This document shows positions 1 through 8,734 of a DNA stretch of 64,000 nucleotides, in pieces. The stretch covers positions 1 through 64,000 of the forward strand of contig NZ_FOSK01000002.1 in NCBI RefSeq assembly GCF_900114245.1. Reading direction: 5' to 3'. Each line of letters begins with the position of its first letter. Within the stretch, counting starts at the first letter, position 1. The DNA comes from Pseudovibrio ascidiaceicola (lineage in GTDB: Bacteria > Pseudomonadota > Alphaproteobacteria > Rhizobiales > Stappiaceae). The notes beneath the pieces were generated by a model. That model was not told the DNA's origin, did no database searches, and saw only the letters and a list, made by a program, of their open reading frames with translations. A program made the translations under genes and the position numbers.

Positions 1-1826
1 AACTGACCGTTCGGATCATATTGGAATTTGCCATCAATAAGAGACACTTCACCTGTCGTGCCACTGGCATCAAACGTGATGGTGGCTGTATCGGATGCAT
101 CCGGGTCGATATAAGCGGGCCCGATCAGAACACTGTCATCTTCCGAGGTGGAAGCAGCAATATCAGAGACGACCGGAGCATCGTTGGTGCCGACGATAGT
201 GACTGTTACCGGCCGGCTCGCAATCCCACCATTGCCGTCATCCAATGTCACAGTGAATGCAAGCTCAACCTGCTCACCTGCTGCCAGATAATCGAACACG
301 GTGGAAGCAGCAGAGAAGGTCAGATCAATAGAGCCTTCCACACTTGAAGCCGAAGACGTAACTCCTGTAACGCTCAGCAGAGCTTTAAGATCATCGTCAC
401 TCAAGGATGACAGGCCGGAAGTGACACCGGTTGTGCTGACATCTGTGATGCTGGCGGTGTGAGCATCATCAGATACATCCACATCCGTAAAGATCAACTG
501 AAGGCTCTGGGTAATCGGGGAAGTATCGGTGGTCTCCCACAACGCCAGTTCATTTGCAGGATGGGTGTAGTTGCCCAATGCATCGGGCTTGAACACATAG
601 ACGGACCCGGAGTTATAACCCTGGTCATCATCTCCTGGGGCACCAACCAGCACTGTACCATCCGAACTGATGGCAACGTGACTGCCAAAGGCATCTGTTG
701 CAACACCATCAGGCGCAACAAGCTTGGTTTGGGTATAACCACCCTGCCCATCTGGCACATAAACATAGACAGAGCCTGCACCATAGGCCACCGCATCATC
801 ATTGCTGGCGCCGACAACGATCACACCAGCTTCATTCATGGCAATAGCATTGCCGAAACCATCCTGAGCGGACGCATCTGAGGCTGTCAGAGTGATCGGA
901 GCTGCATATGCTCCTTCTGGAGTTGGTGCATAGATATAAACCGCTCCGGCATCACCATCGGCGCTATCAGCTCCCTTTGCACCAACAACGATGAGACCTG
1001 CTGCATTTACAGTAATAGAGCTGCCGAACTGATCGTAAGTCACCCCTTGCGGCAATGTCAGTTTGACCGGTACACCATAGTCTCCTGAAACATCTGGTTG
1101 GTAGACATAGACAGATCCACTCTGGGAGCCAAGATCATCATCACCAGGCGTTCCGACCACAACCAGTCCCGCGTCGTTTACCGAGACATGAGCACCAAAC
1201 ATTGCACCTGGGACACCATCAGGGGCACTCAAGGTCACATTGTCATAACTGCCGTCGTCATTGGGAATGAATACTTGCACAGCGCCTGTAACCGGCACAC
1301 CATTCGCAGTGCTCTGAGGGGCGCCGCTGACAATCACTCCACTCTCGCTGATGGCAACAGAACTACCCAGCAGTTGCCCTGCAGCTCCTTCCGATGCAAT
1401 CAACTTAACAGGCTCAGAGTAACCACCAGAACCATCAGGACGATAAACATAGATGGAACCTGAGTGAGATCCATTATCGTCATCAGCGGCAGCACCGACC
1501 ACAATCACACCAGCTTCATTTATGCTGACAGACTTGCCAAACTGACCTGCATTGACACCATCTGGAGCGGTCAGCTTGAGTTCAGTAACACCGCCAGCTC
1601 CATCTGGCTGACGCACGACAACGGAACCGCTCGCATACAATGTGCCTTCAGTATCTCCAGGAACACCAACAACAACCGTCCCAGCTCCATTCACCGCAAC
1701 ACTGGAGCCATAACCATCCACTGCAGCACCCTGCGCATCAACAACATGAGTGACAGAGGAAACAACCTCGGAGGAAATAATAACAGGGGCAGTATTGGAA
1801 GTGTTTGTTGGAGCTTGGTCAGACAT
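1..1826 (-). CDS. Large FG-GAP/VCBS-repeat surface protein, N-terminal part (cut by window edge)
   Basis: An uninterrupted minus-strand frame runs from an ATG at 1826 to the window start, so only about 608 N-terminal residues are visible. A GAGG Shine-Dalgarno lies just upstream of the ATG. After a short Ser/Thr-rich start there are seven FG-GAP-type repeats of about 60 residues, each with a phrase like FGSSV...N.AG..VVGAPGDD and GSVYVY.PD. Seven is the number expected for one seven-bladed integrin-alpha-like beta-propeller. They are followed by a VCBS-type domain ending in the hallmark GTNDAPVV, and a second one begins at the edge. There is no N-terminal signal peptide, as expected for giant adhesins secreted by type I systems (family knowledge). 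I infer a secreted adhesin or matrix protein; the C-terminus and any RTX signal lie outside the window. Confidence 0.85.
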   Translation of the reverse strand, partial: MSDQAPTNTSNTAPVIISSEVVSSVTHVVDAQGAAVDGYGSSVAVNGAGTVVVGVPGDTEGTLYASGSVVVRQPDGAGGVTELKLTAPDGVNAGQFGKSVSINEAGVIVVGAAADDDNGSHSGSIYVYRPDGSGGYSEPVKLIASEGAAGQLLGSSVAISESGVIVSGAPQSTANGVPVTGAVQVFIPNDDGSYDNVTLSAPDGVPGAMFGAHVSVNDAGLVVVGTPGDDDLGSQSGSVYVYQPDVSGDYGVPVKLTLPQGVTYDQFGSSITVNAAGLIVVGAKGADSADGDAGAVYIYAPTPEGAYAAPITLTASDASAQDGFGNAIAMNEAGVIVVGASNDDAVAYGAGSVYVYVPDGQGGYTQTKLVAPDGVATDAFGSHVAISSDGTVLVGAPGDDDQGYNSGSVYVFKPDALGNYTHPANELALWETTDTSPITQSLQLIFTDVDVSDDAHTASITDVSTTGVTSGLSSLSDDDLKALLSVTGVTSSASSVEGSIDLTFSAASTVFDYLAAGEQVELAFTVTLDDGNGGIASRPVTVTIVGTNDAPVVSDIAASTSEDDSVLIGPAYIDPDASDTATITFDASGTTGEVSLIDGKFQYDPNGQ

Positions 1827-2254
1827 AGCGGCCTCAAAATGACGACAAATAATCAGGCCAAACTATGAGTGCATTAATCATGCAAAACAATTTAAAGTTT
1901 AATCAATTATATATATGCAACCTATTTTAGATTTTTCGATCTCCTCATACGTTAATTTCACTCAGCAACGCATCTATTAGATGAAAAAATGAAGAAGAAC
2001 AAAAATACAAGAACCCTTAGCTTTGATTAGCGTCAAAATCTAATTAAGTTTAGTTTTTTATATCATCATATTTTAGTTGAAAACTTGCACTCAACATTTC
2101 TTTCGAACCGTATAGGACCGCTGAGCGACTTAGAATGCTCTCAATGACATTGCTTAGGCCGTTGCAAGCAAACCTTTTATCTGGTGTCACCAGAGAGTTT
2201 CTGCTTAGTGCCGTGTTTGAGGCATGTTGTTGAGACTGTAATCGTATGCTGGAT
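1827..2254. other. AT-rich intergenic region, no gene seen
   Basis: About 430 bases separate the start of the FG-GAP/VCBS gene from the 3' end of the LysR gene. It should hold the promoter of the adhesin gene. It is clearly AT-rich near 1880-2060. An 81-codon minus-strand frame at 2050-2295 overlaps the LysR gene end, has no family resemblance and is judged not to be a gene. Confidence 0.5.
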
Positions 2255-3199
2255 CTAGATTTGGTAGTTCTTAACCAGCAACATAAAGCGTTCAACCAAA
2301 GGATTGAGGGTCTTCTTTCGCCAGAAGATGGTCATTTTCATCTCTGGCAATGGGGGCGTTGTGGGAATTGAGCAAACATCCGGTGTAAGCTCCATAGTAC
2401 CAGGAACAATCATGCAAGCACCTGCACCAGACGCAGCTAGGCCGATTTGACCGCTAACGTTTGTCACTGCTGAGGGATAGATCTGCGGGATAGCTCCTAA
2501 TTCCTTTAGAGCATCAATCTGAAAGGAATATTGGCGCGGGTGCGCACTTACCGGCAGCAGAATTAATGGAAGATCAGAGACATTCTGAGCGGTTAGCACC
2601 GATTTGTTGGCCATTTTGTGAGACTTCGCCAAGCATAACTCATAGTGGGCAGACCAAAAAACCAACTGTTTCAGGTTCTTGGGAAGCTCCAGAGGGGTCG
2701 GTTGTGACATGAATGCGATGTCAATCTTGTTCGATGCCAACGCTTCACACATCTCGACTGCTGTTAACTCAATCAGATGGGTGAAGATGCTCGGATAAGC
2801 CACCCTAAAACCTCTAAGCAACTCATCAATCTGTCTGAAATTCTGGTAGCTTGGAATACCAACTCGCAACTCCTGCTGTTGCGCCTTGCTGTGAATGTTC
2901 TCCAGCTCTTCGCTACAATCGTTGAGCAGAGATTGAAACAATCGCAGGCATTGCTGACCCTCAGCTGTAACTTGAAAGCCTGTCGTTGATCTGGAAAGCA
3001 GGGACAGTTCGAGATTTTCCTCCAATTGAGAGATCTGCTGGCTAAGGGTTGGCTGGCTTACTCCTAAACTCTCTGCTGCCTTGCGAAAGTTCATAAAATG
3101 GCAAAGCTCGCAGAAATAGAGAAGCTGGCGAAAACTGAGGCGCCTCAGCATCGCTGTCCATTTTGGCTGTATCTGGTTCAAGGGCCGAGAGTCCTGCAT
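2255..3199 (-). CDS. LysR-family transcriptional regulator, divergent from SAH-hydrolase-like gene
   Basis: This is a 314-residue LysR-type regulator. The N-terminal winged helix-turn-helix (about residues 18-80) has the usual pattern of FRKAAESLGVSQPTLSQQI followed by LELSLLSRS. The C-terminal two-thirds is a periplasmic-binding-like effector domain. The start at 3199 adds 16 residues before a second Met (3151) that begins the conserved MLRRLSFRQ segment; neither has a strong ribosome-binding site, so the start is uncertain. It is transcribed away from the SAH-hydrolase-like gene, and the shared promoter holds a 19-bp palindrome typical of LysR operators. The inferred role is control of that neighbour; the effector is unknown. 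Confidence 0.88.
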   Translation of the reverse strand: MQDSRPLNQIQPKWTAMLRRLSFRQLLYFCELCHFMNFRKAAESLGVSQPTLSQQISQLEENLELSLLSRSTTGFQVTAEGQQCLRLFQSLLNDCSEELENIHSKAQQQELRVGIPSYQNFRQIDELLRGFRVAYPSIFTHLIELTAVEMCEALASNKIDIAFMSQPTPLELPKNLKQLVFWSAHYELCLAKSHKMANKSVLTAQNVSDLPLILLPVSAHPRQYSFQIDALKELGAIPQIYPSAVTNVSGQIGLAASGAGACMIVPGTMELTPDVCSIPTTPPLPEMKMTIFWRKKTLNPLVERFMLLVKNYQI

Positions 3200-3237
3200 G
3201 ATGCACTCAGTCTATTAAGATCTATCAGCGCAGTAGG

Positions 3238-3256
3238 TCATAGAAAATTTCTATGA
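3238..3256. promoter_or_regulatory. 19-bp perfect palindrome, probable LysR operator
   Basis: Two 9-base arms, TCATAGAAA and TTTCTATGA, are separated by one base in the divergent promoter region of the LysR gene and the SAH-hydrolase-like gene. LysR proteins typically bind interrupted palindromes of the T-N11-A type in such positions (family knowledge). That this LysR binds it is inference. Confidence 0.6.
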
Positions 3257-3356
3257 GCAATAACTTACTCATATTATTCGTCGTTTCCCAAACAGTTTAG
3301 CCTTCTCACTATGAAAACCAATACGAGCATTGTTGTCGGAATAATGGGAGGCATCA

Positions 3357-4589
3357 TTGCCATATAATACAAGCACAGTACTTGCAGAATGTTCATACGA
3401 CATAGCGGATGTAAGCCTGGCACCAGAAGGCACCAAACGCATTCAATGGGCGAAGGCTCATATGCCTATTATGAACAGTATCATTGAACGCATGGAGCAG
3501 CAGAAACCTTTCAAAGACCTGACGATTGGTGTGTGCCTTCATGTTGAGGCGAAAACCGGTGTCTGGATGGAGGCACTTACCAAAGGTGGTGCAACGGTTG
3601 CCCTCACAGGCTCTCCCGGATCAACTCAGGATGAGACAGCAGCGGCCTTGGTGAAAGATTTCGGGGTTCATGTTTTTTCTCAAAGGAATGAGACCTTTGA
3701 AGATCATATGGAGTACTGCAAGCAAATCCTGCGCTTTAAACCAGACATCATTGCAGACAATGGCGCGGATTTGCATGAGCTAATTTTTACCGGTAACGAA
3801 TTTGCAGATCTGCAATCAACTCTTCTGGGGGCAACAGAGGAAACAACGACAGGTGCAAACCGGCTCCGCGAGGACTTCAACTCCGACAAGTGGAGCACGC
3901 TCATCATCAACGACACCCAATCTAAGCGGATCATCGAAAACCGTTTTGGCGTGGGATCCTCTGTCGTTGACGGCATTATGCGGGCCACCAATGTGATGCT
4001 GCACGGTAAGAAAATTGTCGTTATTGGCTATGGATACTGTGGAGCAGGTACAGCACAGCGACTTCGAGGCATGGGCGCCCATGTCACGGTTGTTGAGAGT
4101 AACTCTCTTGTTCGTCTCGAAGCACATATGGAAGGCTTCTACACTTCCAAATTAGAAGCAGCTCTGCCTGATGCTGATATAGTTGTGACCGTAACAGGCC
4201 GTGATAACGTGCTTCGCAAGGAACATTTCCAGCTGATGCGCGATAAAACCATTATTGCGAATGCAGGACATTTCCAGCGTGAGATTGATGTACGAGCTCT
4301 GGCTGAGCTTAGCTCTTCTCACCAGCAAATCCGGCCACACATCACCGCCTATCAGATCCCAGATGGTGACAAGGAGCTGTTCCTTTTGTCGGACGCCAAT
4401 CTGGTTAATCTATCAGCGGGTGATGGCAATCCAATCGAGATTATGGATCTGGGGCTGGCGTTGCAGACGCTGAGCATTGAGCGCATTGCAACAGCTGCTT
4501 CAACGTTGAGCAACACCCCACAACCAGTACCCTACGACATTGAGATGAAAGTAGCTGAACTGGCCTGCAAGTACTGGATCAACCATTAA
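3357..4589 (+). CDS. S-adenosylhomocysteine hydrolase family protein, divergent paralogue
   Basis: This 410-residue protein belongs to the adenosylhomocysteinase family (SAH to adenosine and homocysteine, NAD-dependent). Visible family signatures are GATEETTTG, the NDTQSK segment with the conserved Lys, VVDGIMRATN, the NAD-binding GYGYCGAG, NAGHFQREID, and NLSAGDGNP near the C-terminus. It is shorter than typical bacterial AhcY (about 430-470 residues), lacks the usual C-terminal KPDHYRY-like tail, and the GYGDVGKG loop is altered, so it may act on a related substrate rather than in the main methyl cycle. The start is a TTG at 3357, chosen because GGGAGG lies 6 bases upstream and no in-frame ATG has a comparable site. 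A LysR gene diverges from it. Confidence 0.8.
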   Translation: MPYNTSTVLAECSYDIADVSLAPEGTKRIQWAKAHMPIMNSIIERMEQQKPFKDLTIGVCLHVEAKTGVWMEALTKGGATVALTGSPGSTQDETAAALVKDFGVHVFSQRNETFEDHMEYCKQILRFKPDIIADNGADLHELIFTGNEFADLQSTLLGATEETTTGANRLREDFNSDKWSTLIINDTQSKRIIENRFGVGSSVVDGIMRATNVMLHGKKIVVIGYGYCGAGTAQRLRGMGAHVTVVESNSLVRLEAHMEGFYTSKLEAALPDADIVVTVTGRDNVLRKEHFQLMRDKTIIANAGHFQREIDVRALAELSSSHQQIRPHITAYQIPDGDKELFLLSDANLVNLSAGDGNPIEIMDLGLALQTLSIERIATAASTLSNTPQPVPYDIEMKVAELACKYWINH

Positions 4590-4959
4590 ATCCAGCAACT
4601 TAGCTCAATAATATCATGAAGAAATTAGGAATTTGAACATACTGCATATGCTTAGCTTGCTTGGTATTGGGTGCATCATTTCCATGAACCCAAAAGCATC
4701 AAGCTCAGGTAATCCTCGGTGCAATTCTCATTCAGTTTCTCCGTGGATGGCATTACCTTTCCATTTGGCGGTCGAGGTTTTGCCATGATGGGTACGAATG
4801 AGAATTACCAGAACGCAATCTCGTTTACGGCCGCTACTAGCTATTTGCATTGTGCTAGAGTTCAGGTTCTGGAGAAAACCAAACTCACGTACCAATTGTG
4901 TTGACTGGTATCTGCACCAACCTACATTAGACGCCTCACAAACAGAGTATCAGCTAACC
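4590..4959. other. Intergenic region before LysR gene
   Basis: About 370 bases with no recognisable gene. Short frames here lack ribosome-binding sites and family features. A weak hairpin (TTGGGT/ACCCAA arms near 4665-4692) is present; there is no clear terminator. Confidence 0.4.
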
Positions 4960-5886
4960 ATGCCTCAAATCCCCTCCCTAAAAAGCATACAGGCATTTGA
5001 AGTGGTTGTGCGGCGTTTGAGTTTTAAGGATGCGGCGGAGGAGCTACATGTAACGCCGACGGCAATCAGTCATCAGATTAAGAACCTTGAAGAGCATTTT
5101 GGGGTGGCGTTGTTCCATCGTCTGCCGCGGTCGCTTCGCTTAACGAAAGAAGGTGAGATCTACGCGCCTTTTATCCGGGACGCTTTTGAGAAGTTGAATG
5201 CCGGGTCTGCGGCTCTCTTGAATGATGACCTTGATGGCACACTGACGATAACCACCACCAACTCCTTTGCCTCAAACTGGCTGGTACCGCGGCTCAAGCG
5301 ATTTTCAGAGCAGAACCCTTTGATTGCTGTGAAAGTTCTGGGCTCCGATGAGTTACTTACCTTTCCAAAAGACAACATCGACTTGGCAATCCGATATGGC
5401 GAGCCCGATCATGTTGACTTACACGCTGCCTGGATATTGGATGATTATGTTTCAGCTGTGTGTGCTCCAGATTATCTGCCTACTTCGCCAGAGCTATCAA
5501 TGCTTCAGAAAGGCCAGTTGATACAATATGAGTGGACAGGATTTTCAGACAAAGACCCGAGCTGGGAAGGGTGGTTCCAAAATCAAGGTTTTGGGTTTGC
5601 TCCGCAAAAACCGGTCAATACGTTTTCCGAAGAGCATATGTGCATCTCAGCGGCCAGAGATGGGCATGGGGTTGCTTTGGTTAGTCTGATCGCAGCTGCA
5701 CGCGACCTTGAAGAAAAACGCTTGGTTGCGCCATTCGATTATTCTGTCAAAAACAAAAGCTATTACTTGGTTTGTCCCAAGTCTTCAGCCAACAGGGCAA
5801 AAGTCCAGGTGTTTCAGGATTGGCTGCTGGATGAAGCAGATTTGTTTCGCGACAGCGTAATTGGTCAGCGTTTCTTTGAGAAGTAA
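4960..5886 (+). CDS. LysR-family regulator, GcvA-like
   Basis: This 308-residue LysR regulator starts MPQIPSLKSIQAFE, with the helix-turn-helix phrase FKDAAEELHVTPTAISHQIKNLEEHFG that is common in the GcvA-like subgroup. The frame is open upstream to 4798, but homologous proteins begin at this point and the upstream residues look non-coding, so the ATG at 4960 is chosen. The effector-binding domain includes NWLVPRL and DLAIRYG, typical of the group. It lies upstream of and codirectional with two NTF2-like genes and an azoreductase gene (gap 134 bases), so it may regulate them; this is inference. Confidence 0.88.
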   Translation: MPQIPSLKSIQAFEVVVRRLSFKDAAEELHVTPTAISHQIKNLEEHFGVALFHRLPRSLRLTKEGEIYAPFIRDAFEKLNAGSAALLNDDLDGTLTITTTNSFASNWLVPRLKRFSEQNPLIAVKVLGSDELLTFPKDNIDLAIRYGEPDHVDLHAAWILDDYVSAVCAPDYLPTSPELSMLQKGQLIQYEWTGFSDKDPSWEGWFQNQGFGFAPQKPVNTFSEEHMCISAARDGHGVALVSLIAAARDLEEKRLVAPFDYSVKNKSYYLVCPKSSANRAKVQVFQDWLLDEADLFRDSVIGQRFFEK

Positions 5887-6020
5887 ATGATGCCCTGAAT
5901 CTCATTCAGCCGTCAGCTGAAATCTCTGATGTTGTTCTCTGTTTTGTACTCAAGGTAGGACTGTGCCTGACCTTCTGATCTCTATGAGAGAGATACAGAG
6001 CCAATGGCAGAGGCAGTCCC

Positions 6021-6461
6021 ATGCGGTCGCAAGATCAAATTCAAAAGCTAATCAATCAATACAGTTTTACTCTGGATTCCGGAGATCTGAAAGGGTTTGC
6101 CGCCTTGTTTAAAGAGGCAAGTTGGCACTTTGACAGCTCGGATCCAGTTCATGGCAGCAAGGACCTGTATGATCAAGTTCTAACGCGAGTAATCTTGTAC
6201 AAAGACGGAACACCCCGCACCCGTCATATGTCCACGAACTTGGACATACGAGTTGATGAAGAAGCTGGGAAAGCTGAGTGCCAACGATATGTCGTCGTTG
6301 TTCAGCAAGCCGATGACTTTCCATTGCAGGTTATCTACTCAGGTGAGTATTTTGATGAGTTTATCCGCCAGCAAAACGGAGATTGGCGATACTCTAAGCT
6401 CACAATCCGCAAGCCGCTCTTTGGCGATTTAAGCCGCCATCTTCTGTCTCGGTTGAGTTAG
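6021..6461 (+). CDS. NTF2-like (SnoaL-type) protein
   Basis: This 146-residue protein has the cone-shaped NTF2/SnoaL-like pattern: an N-terminal helix (IQKLINQYSFTLDSGDLKGFAALF), then D/H-rich strands (GTPRTRHMSTN) and C-terminal strands. Family members include small isomerases, hydratases and non-catalytic ligand binders, and the exact reaction cannot be told. The next gene encodes a close paralogue only 13 bases downstream, and an FMN azoreductase follows, suggesting one transcript for aromatic or quinone-type chemistry (inference). Confidence 0.75.
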   Translation: MRSQDQIQKLINQYSFTLDSGDLKGFAALFKEASWHFDSSDPVHGSKDLYDQVLTRVILYKDGTPRTRHMSTNLDIRVDEEAGKAECQRYVVVVQQADDFPLQVIYSGEYFDEFIRQQNGDWRYSKLTIRKPLFGDLSRHLLSRLS

Positions 6462-6474
6462 GAGGATGACAGCT

Positions 6475-6915
6475 ATGCAGTACAGTGATCATGATCAGAT
6501 CCTGGAACTTCTCAATCGCTATAGCTTCACTTTGGATGGTGGAGACCTGGAAGGGTTTGCCGAACTCTTCACTGATGGCGAATGGGGCATGGAGGGCAGC
6601 ATGCATCAAGGAAAAGAGGCCTTATTAGCAGGTGTCCTATCTACTGTTTTACTCCAGCCGGACGGGACACCTAAGACCCGTCACATCTCTACCAACATCC
6701 AGCTTGAGATTGATATGGAGGCCTGCATTGCAACCTGCAAGCGCTATGGCCTTGTAATACAGCAGACAGCTGATCTTCCCTTAAAGCCAATCTTCTCGGC
6801 GGATTACTTCGATACTTTTTCTAAAGTGGATGATGTCTGGTGCTTCAAGAAATGCGAGCTCAAGCGCGCATTTGTCGGAGACCTTTCGCACTTGTTCTCG
6901 CAGCAACTCGCATAA
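6475..6915 (+). CDS. NTF2-like (SnoaL-type) protein, paralogue of upstream gene
   Basis: This 146-residue NTF2-like protein matches its upstream neighbour along its length (both share YSFTLD.GDL.GFA.LF and DGTP.TRH.STN), so the pair arose by tandem duplication. Two ATGs are possible. The one at 6466 directly abuts the GGAGG at 6461-6465, whereas the one at 6475 has 9 bases of spacing and aligns with the start of the paralogue, so 6475 is chosen. Two similar chains could form a heterodimer, since NTF2-like proteins are commonly dimers (family knowledge). Confidence 0.75.
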   Translation: MQYSDHDQILELLNRYSFTLDGGDLEGFAELFTDGEWGMEGSMHQGKEALLAGVLSTVLLQPDGTPKTRHISTNIQLEIDMEACIATCKRYGLVIQQTADLPLKPIFSADYFDTFSKVDDVWCFKKCELKRAFVGDLSHLFSQQLA

Positions 6916-6965
6916 CTTCCGGTGCACTCACGATCCAGAAAAGCAAACACAAGGAGACGTCTCTG

Positions 6966-7634
6966 ATGACAACGCTTTTACAAATTGACGCCAGTATTCG
7001 GGGAAGCGAGAGCATTGTTCCAGAGTACAACTCCATCTCCCGCAGCATCTCAGCAACCTTCATGAAGGAATGGCAACAGCACAAACCAAATGACACAGTG
7101 ATTTGCCGCGATGTTGGTATGCATCCACCAGATCATATAACTCAGGATTGGATCGCAGCGGTTTTCACTGCCCCAGAAAGCCGGAGTGACACACAAAATG
7201 CACTGCTTGCTCAGTCAGACAGTCTAATTGCTGAATTGGAGCAAGCCGACATCATAGTCCTGTCAACGCCGATGTACAATTATGGCATGCCAGCTGGTCT
7301 AAAGGCTTGGTTCGATCAGGTGATCCGTATCAACAAGACCTTCAGCTTCGATCTTAAACGTGGTGATTATCCGCTGGAACCAATTTTATTTGGCAAGAAG
7401 TTGGTTGCGATCACCTCTTCAGGAGAGTTCGGATTTGGGCCTGGTGGCATTCGTGAAAGCTGGAACCATCTCATGCCGCATATCAGAACCCTGAAAGGGT
7501 ATCTTGGGGTTGACGAACTGTTTGAAGTCACAGCTGAATACCAAGAATTTAATGACAAACGACATAAGACCTCCGTGCAAGATGCGCATGCAAAAGCGAG
7601 AGATTTGGCCGCAAAGCTTGCTTTACTGGACTAG
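6966..7634 (+). CDS. azoR: FMN-dependent NADH-azoreductase / quinone reductase
   Basis: This 222-residue flavodoxin-fold protein has the azoreductase hallmarks: an N-terminal phosphate-binding strand-loop (LLQIDASIRG.ES), the TPMYNYGMPAGLKAWFDQV segment that holds FMN, and INKTFSF. Family enzymes reduce quinones or azo dyes with NAD(P)H by two-electron transfer in the cytoplasm. The ATG at 6966 is preceded by AAGGAG with 9 bases of spacing and overlaps nothing, so it is preferred to an upstream GTG at 6840 inside the previous gene. It is last in the apparent operon with the two NTF2-like genes and is followed by a hairpin terminator. Confidence 0.85.
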   Translation: MTTLLQIDASIRGSESIVPEYNSISRSISATFMKEWQQHKPNDTVICRDVGMHPPDHITQDWIAAVFTAPESRSDTQNALLAQSDSLIAELEQADIIVLSTPMYNYGMPAGLKAWFDQVIRINKTFSFDLKRGDYPLEPILFGKKLVAITSSGEFGFGPGGIRESWNHLMPHIRTLKGYLGVDELFEVTAEYQEFNDKRHKTSVQDAHAKARDLAAKLALLD

Positions 7635-7660
7635 AGGTTCAGTCTAAGCAACAGCCAAAA

Positions 7661-7686
7661 CTAAACCCACCATCTGGTGGGTTTAG
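7661..7686. terminator. Bidirectional terminator between convergent genes
   Basis: A perfect 12-bp inverted repeat (CTAAACCCACCA / TGGTGGGTTTAG) lies between the convergent azoreductase and SMP-30-like genes. An A-run at 7657-7660 would give a U-run on the minus-strand transcript, so it serves best for the SMP-30-like gene. Confidence 0.7.
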
Positions 7687-7720
7687 AGCTGTCAGTTCCA
7701 GAAAAGATCGTGTTTGCTCT

Positions 7721-8734
7721 TCACTCAGACCCCACATGCTGGATGTGAAAAGTGTCTTTGAGCTCCTCACCTTCTTTCAAGGCGCTACCAAGCGTGTGCA
7801 GGTAACCATAGTTGACGTAAAGCTTGCCTTTCGCGACAACTCCAGTGGTTGGGTAAACATCACCCGTTTTGAATGTCTGCCCTATTGATGCAGAGCTCCA
7901 GTCATCATCAGAAACGAGCTGGAACACCGTGTTGGAGACAACTCCAGAAGCACGATTGGTGATTGCGATAAGCTCATCAGGGCCATTCAAGACGAGGCCA
8001 TCGGTTCCAATGAGTGGCTGAGGCAATGCTACTTCAGTGAAGGCTGATGGATCATTTAGAGGGACTTTGAAAAGCGAACCATCACTTTTCATGGCCACAA
8101 GAAGATACCCATTCTTATGATACTGAATACCGTTCAAATTAAATCCATCACCACGAAACCTATCATGCGAAAGAAACACGCTGGCTTCGCCGGATGGCGT
8201 AACTTTGTAAATGGATGCAGCCAGGCTATCCGTGACGTAGACATTGCCATCCGCATCAACTGTTAGGTCATTTGCAAACTTTTTCTCAGCGGGCTTGAGA
8301 TCTGACAAATCAATGAACTTTAGAGGGGCGCCTGTCGCTAAATCGTAGATCCCCAAGGCAACTGATGCGAACTTATCTGAGGGAGCGCTGCGCGTTGCTA
8401 CGCCATAATCAGAACTGTTGACCAGCAATCGCCCTCTTTCTGCATCAACGCAAATTCCAACTACCGAACGAAGGCGTTCATCATCAACCAAACGAGTTGT
8501 AGTCCCATCCTTGTAAAGTGCGATAACTTCGCCTTTTCTTATTGAGCCAAGTAAAAATCGTTCACGCTTTGCATCATACTCCAGCCCTTCAGGATAAAGC
8601 GCTTTGCTTTTTACGGAAAGTCCATCACTCTCTTTTGCATCAAACTCCAAAGTCGTCTGCTGGGCTACCGCTGACGAAAACATTAAGAGAGACAGAACAG
8701 ATGCTCTCCATAAAGTACGAACACAGTTACTCAT
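7721..8734 (-). CDS. Exported SMP-30/gluconolactonase-like beta-propeller protein
   Basis: This 337-residue protein has a signal peptide (positively charged start, hydrophobic core LSLLMFSSAVA, then AQQ). The mature part carries repeated strand motifs of the SMP-30/NHL-propeller type: YPEGLEYD, VVGICVD, FANDLTVDADGNVYVTDS, LNGIQYHKNGYLLV, TDGLVLNGPDELIAI. Related proteins are lactonases or non-catalytic propellers; the metal-binding residues cannot be assigned confidently. It acts in the periplasm or outside the cell. A GAGGT site precedes the ATG. It is a single-gene unit, convergent with the azoreductase gene. Confidence 0.75.
   Translation of the reverse strand: MSNCVRTLWRASVLSLLMFSSAVAQQTTLEFDAKESDGLSVKSKALYPEGLEYDAKRERFLLGSIRKGEVIALYKDGTTTRLVDDERLRSVVGICVDAERGRLLVNSSDYGVATRSAPSDKFASVALGIYDLATGAPLKFIDLSDLKPAEKKFANDLTVDADGNVYVTDSLAASIYKVTPSGEASVFLSHDRFRGDGFNLNGIQYHKNGYLLVAMKSDGSLFKVPLNDPSAFTEVALPQPLIGTDGLVLNGPDELIAITNRASGVVSNTVFQLVSDDDWSSASIGQTFKTGDVYPTTGVVAKGKLYVNYGYLHTLGSALKEGEELKDTFHIQHVGSE

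Noticed and set aside
21-1868. Several plus-strand frames of 80-140 codons across the first 1.9 kb
   Set aside because: They are antisense to the continuous FG-GAP/VCBS frame, and their residues show no family pattern.
2050-2295. 81-codon minus-strand frame after the LysR gene
   Set aside because: It overlaps the LysR 3' end and has no ribosome-binding site and no recognisable domain.
3200-3356. Possible SAH riboswitch before the SAH-hydrolase-like gene
   Set aside because: The 157-base leader is AT-rich and short; I see a LysR-type palindrome but no conserved riboswitch core.
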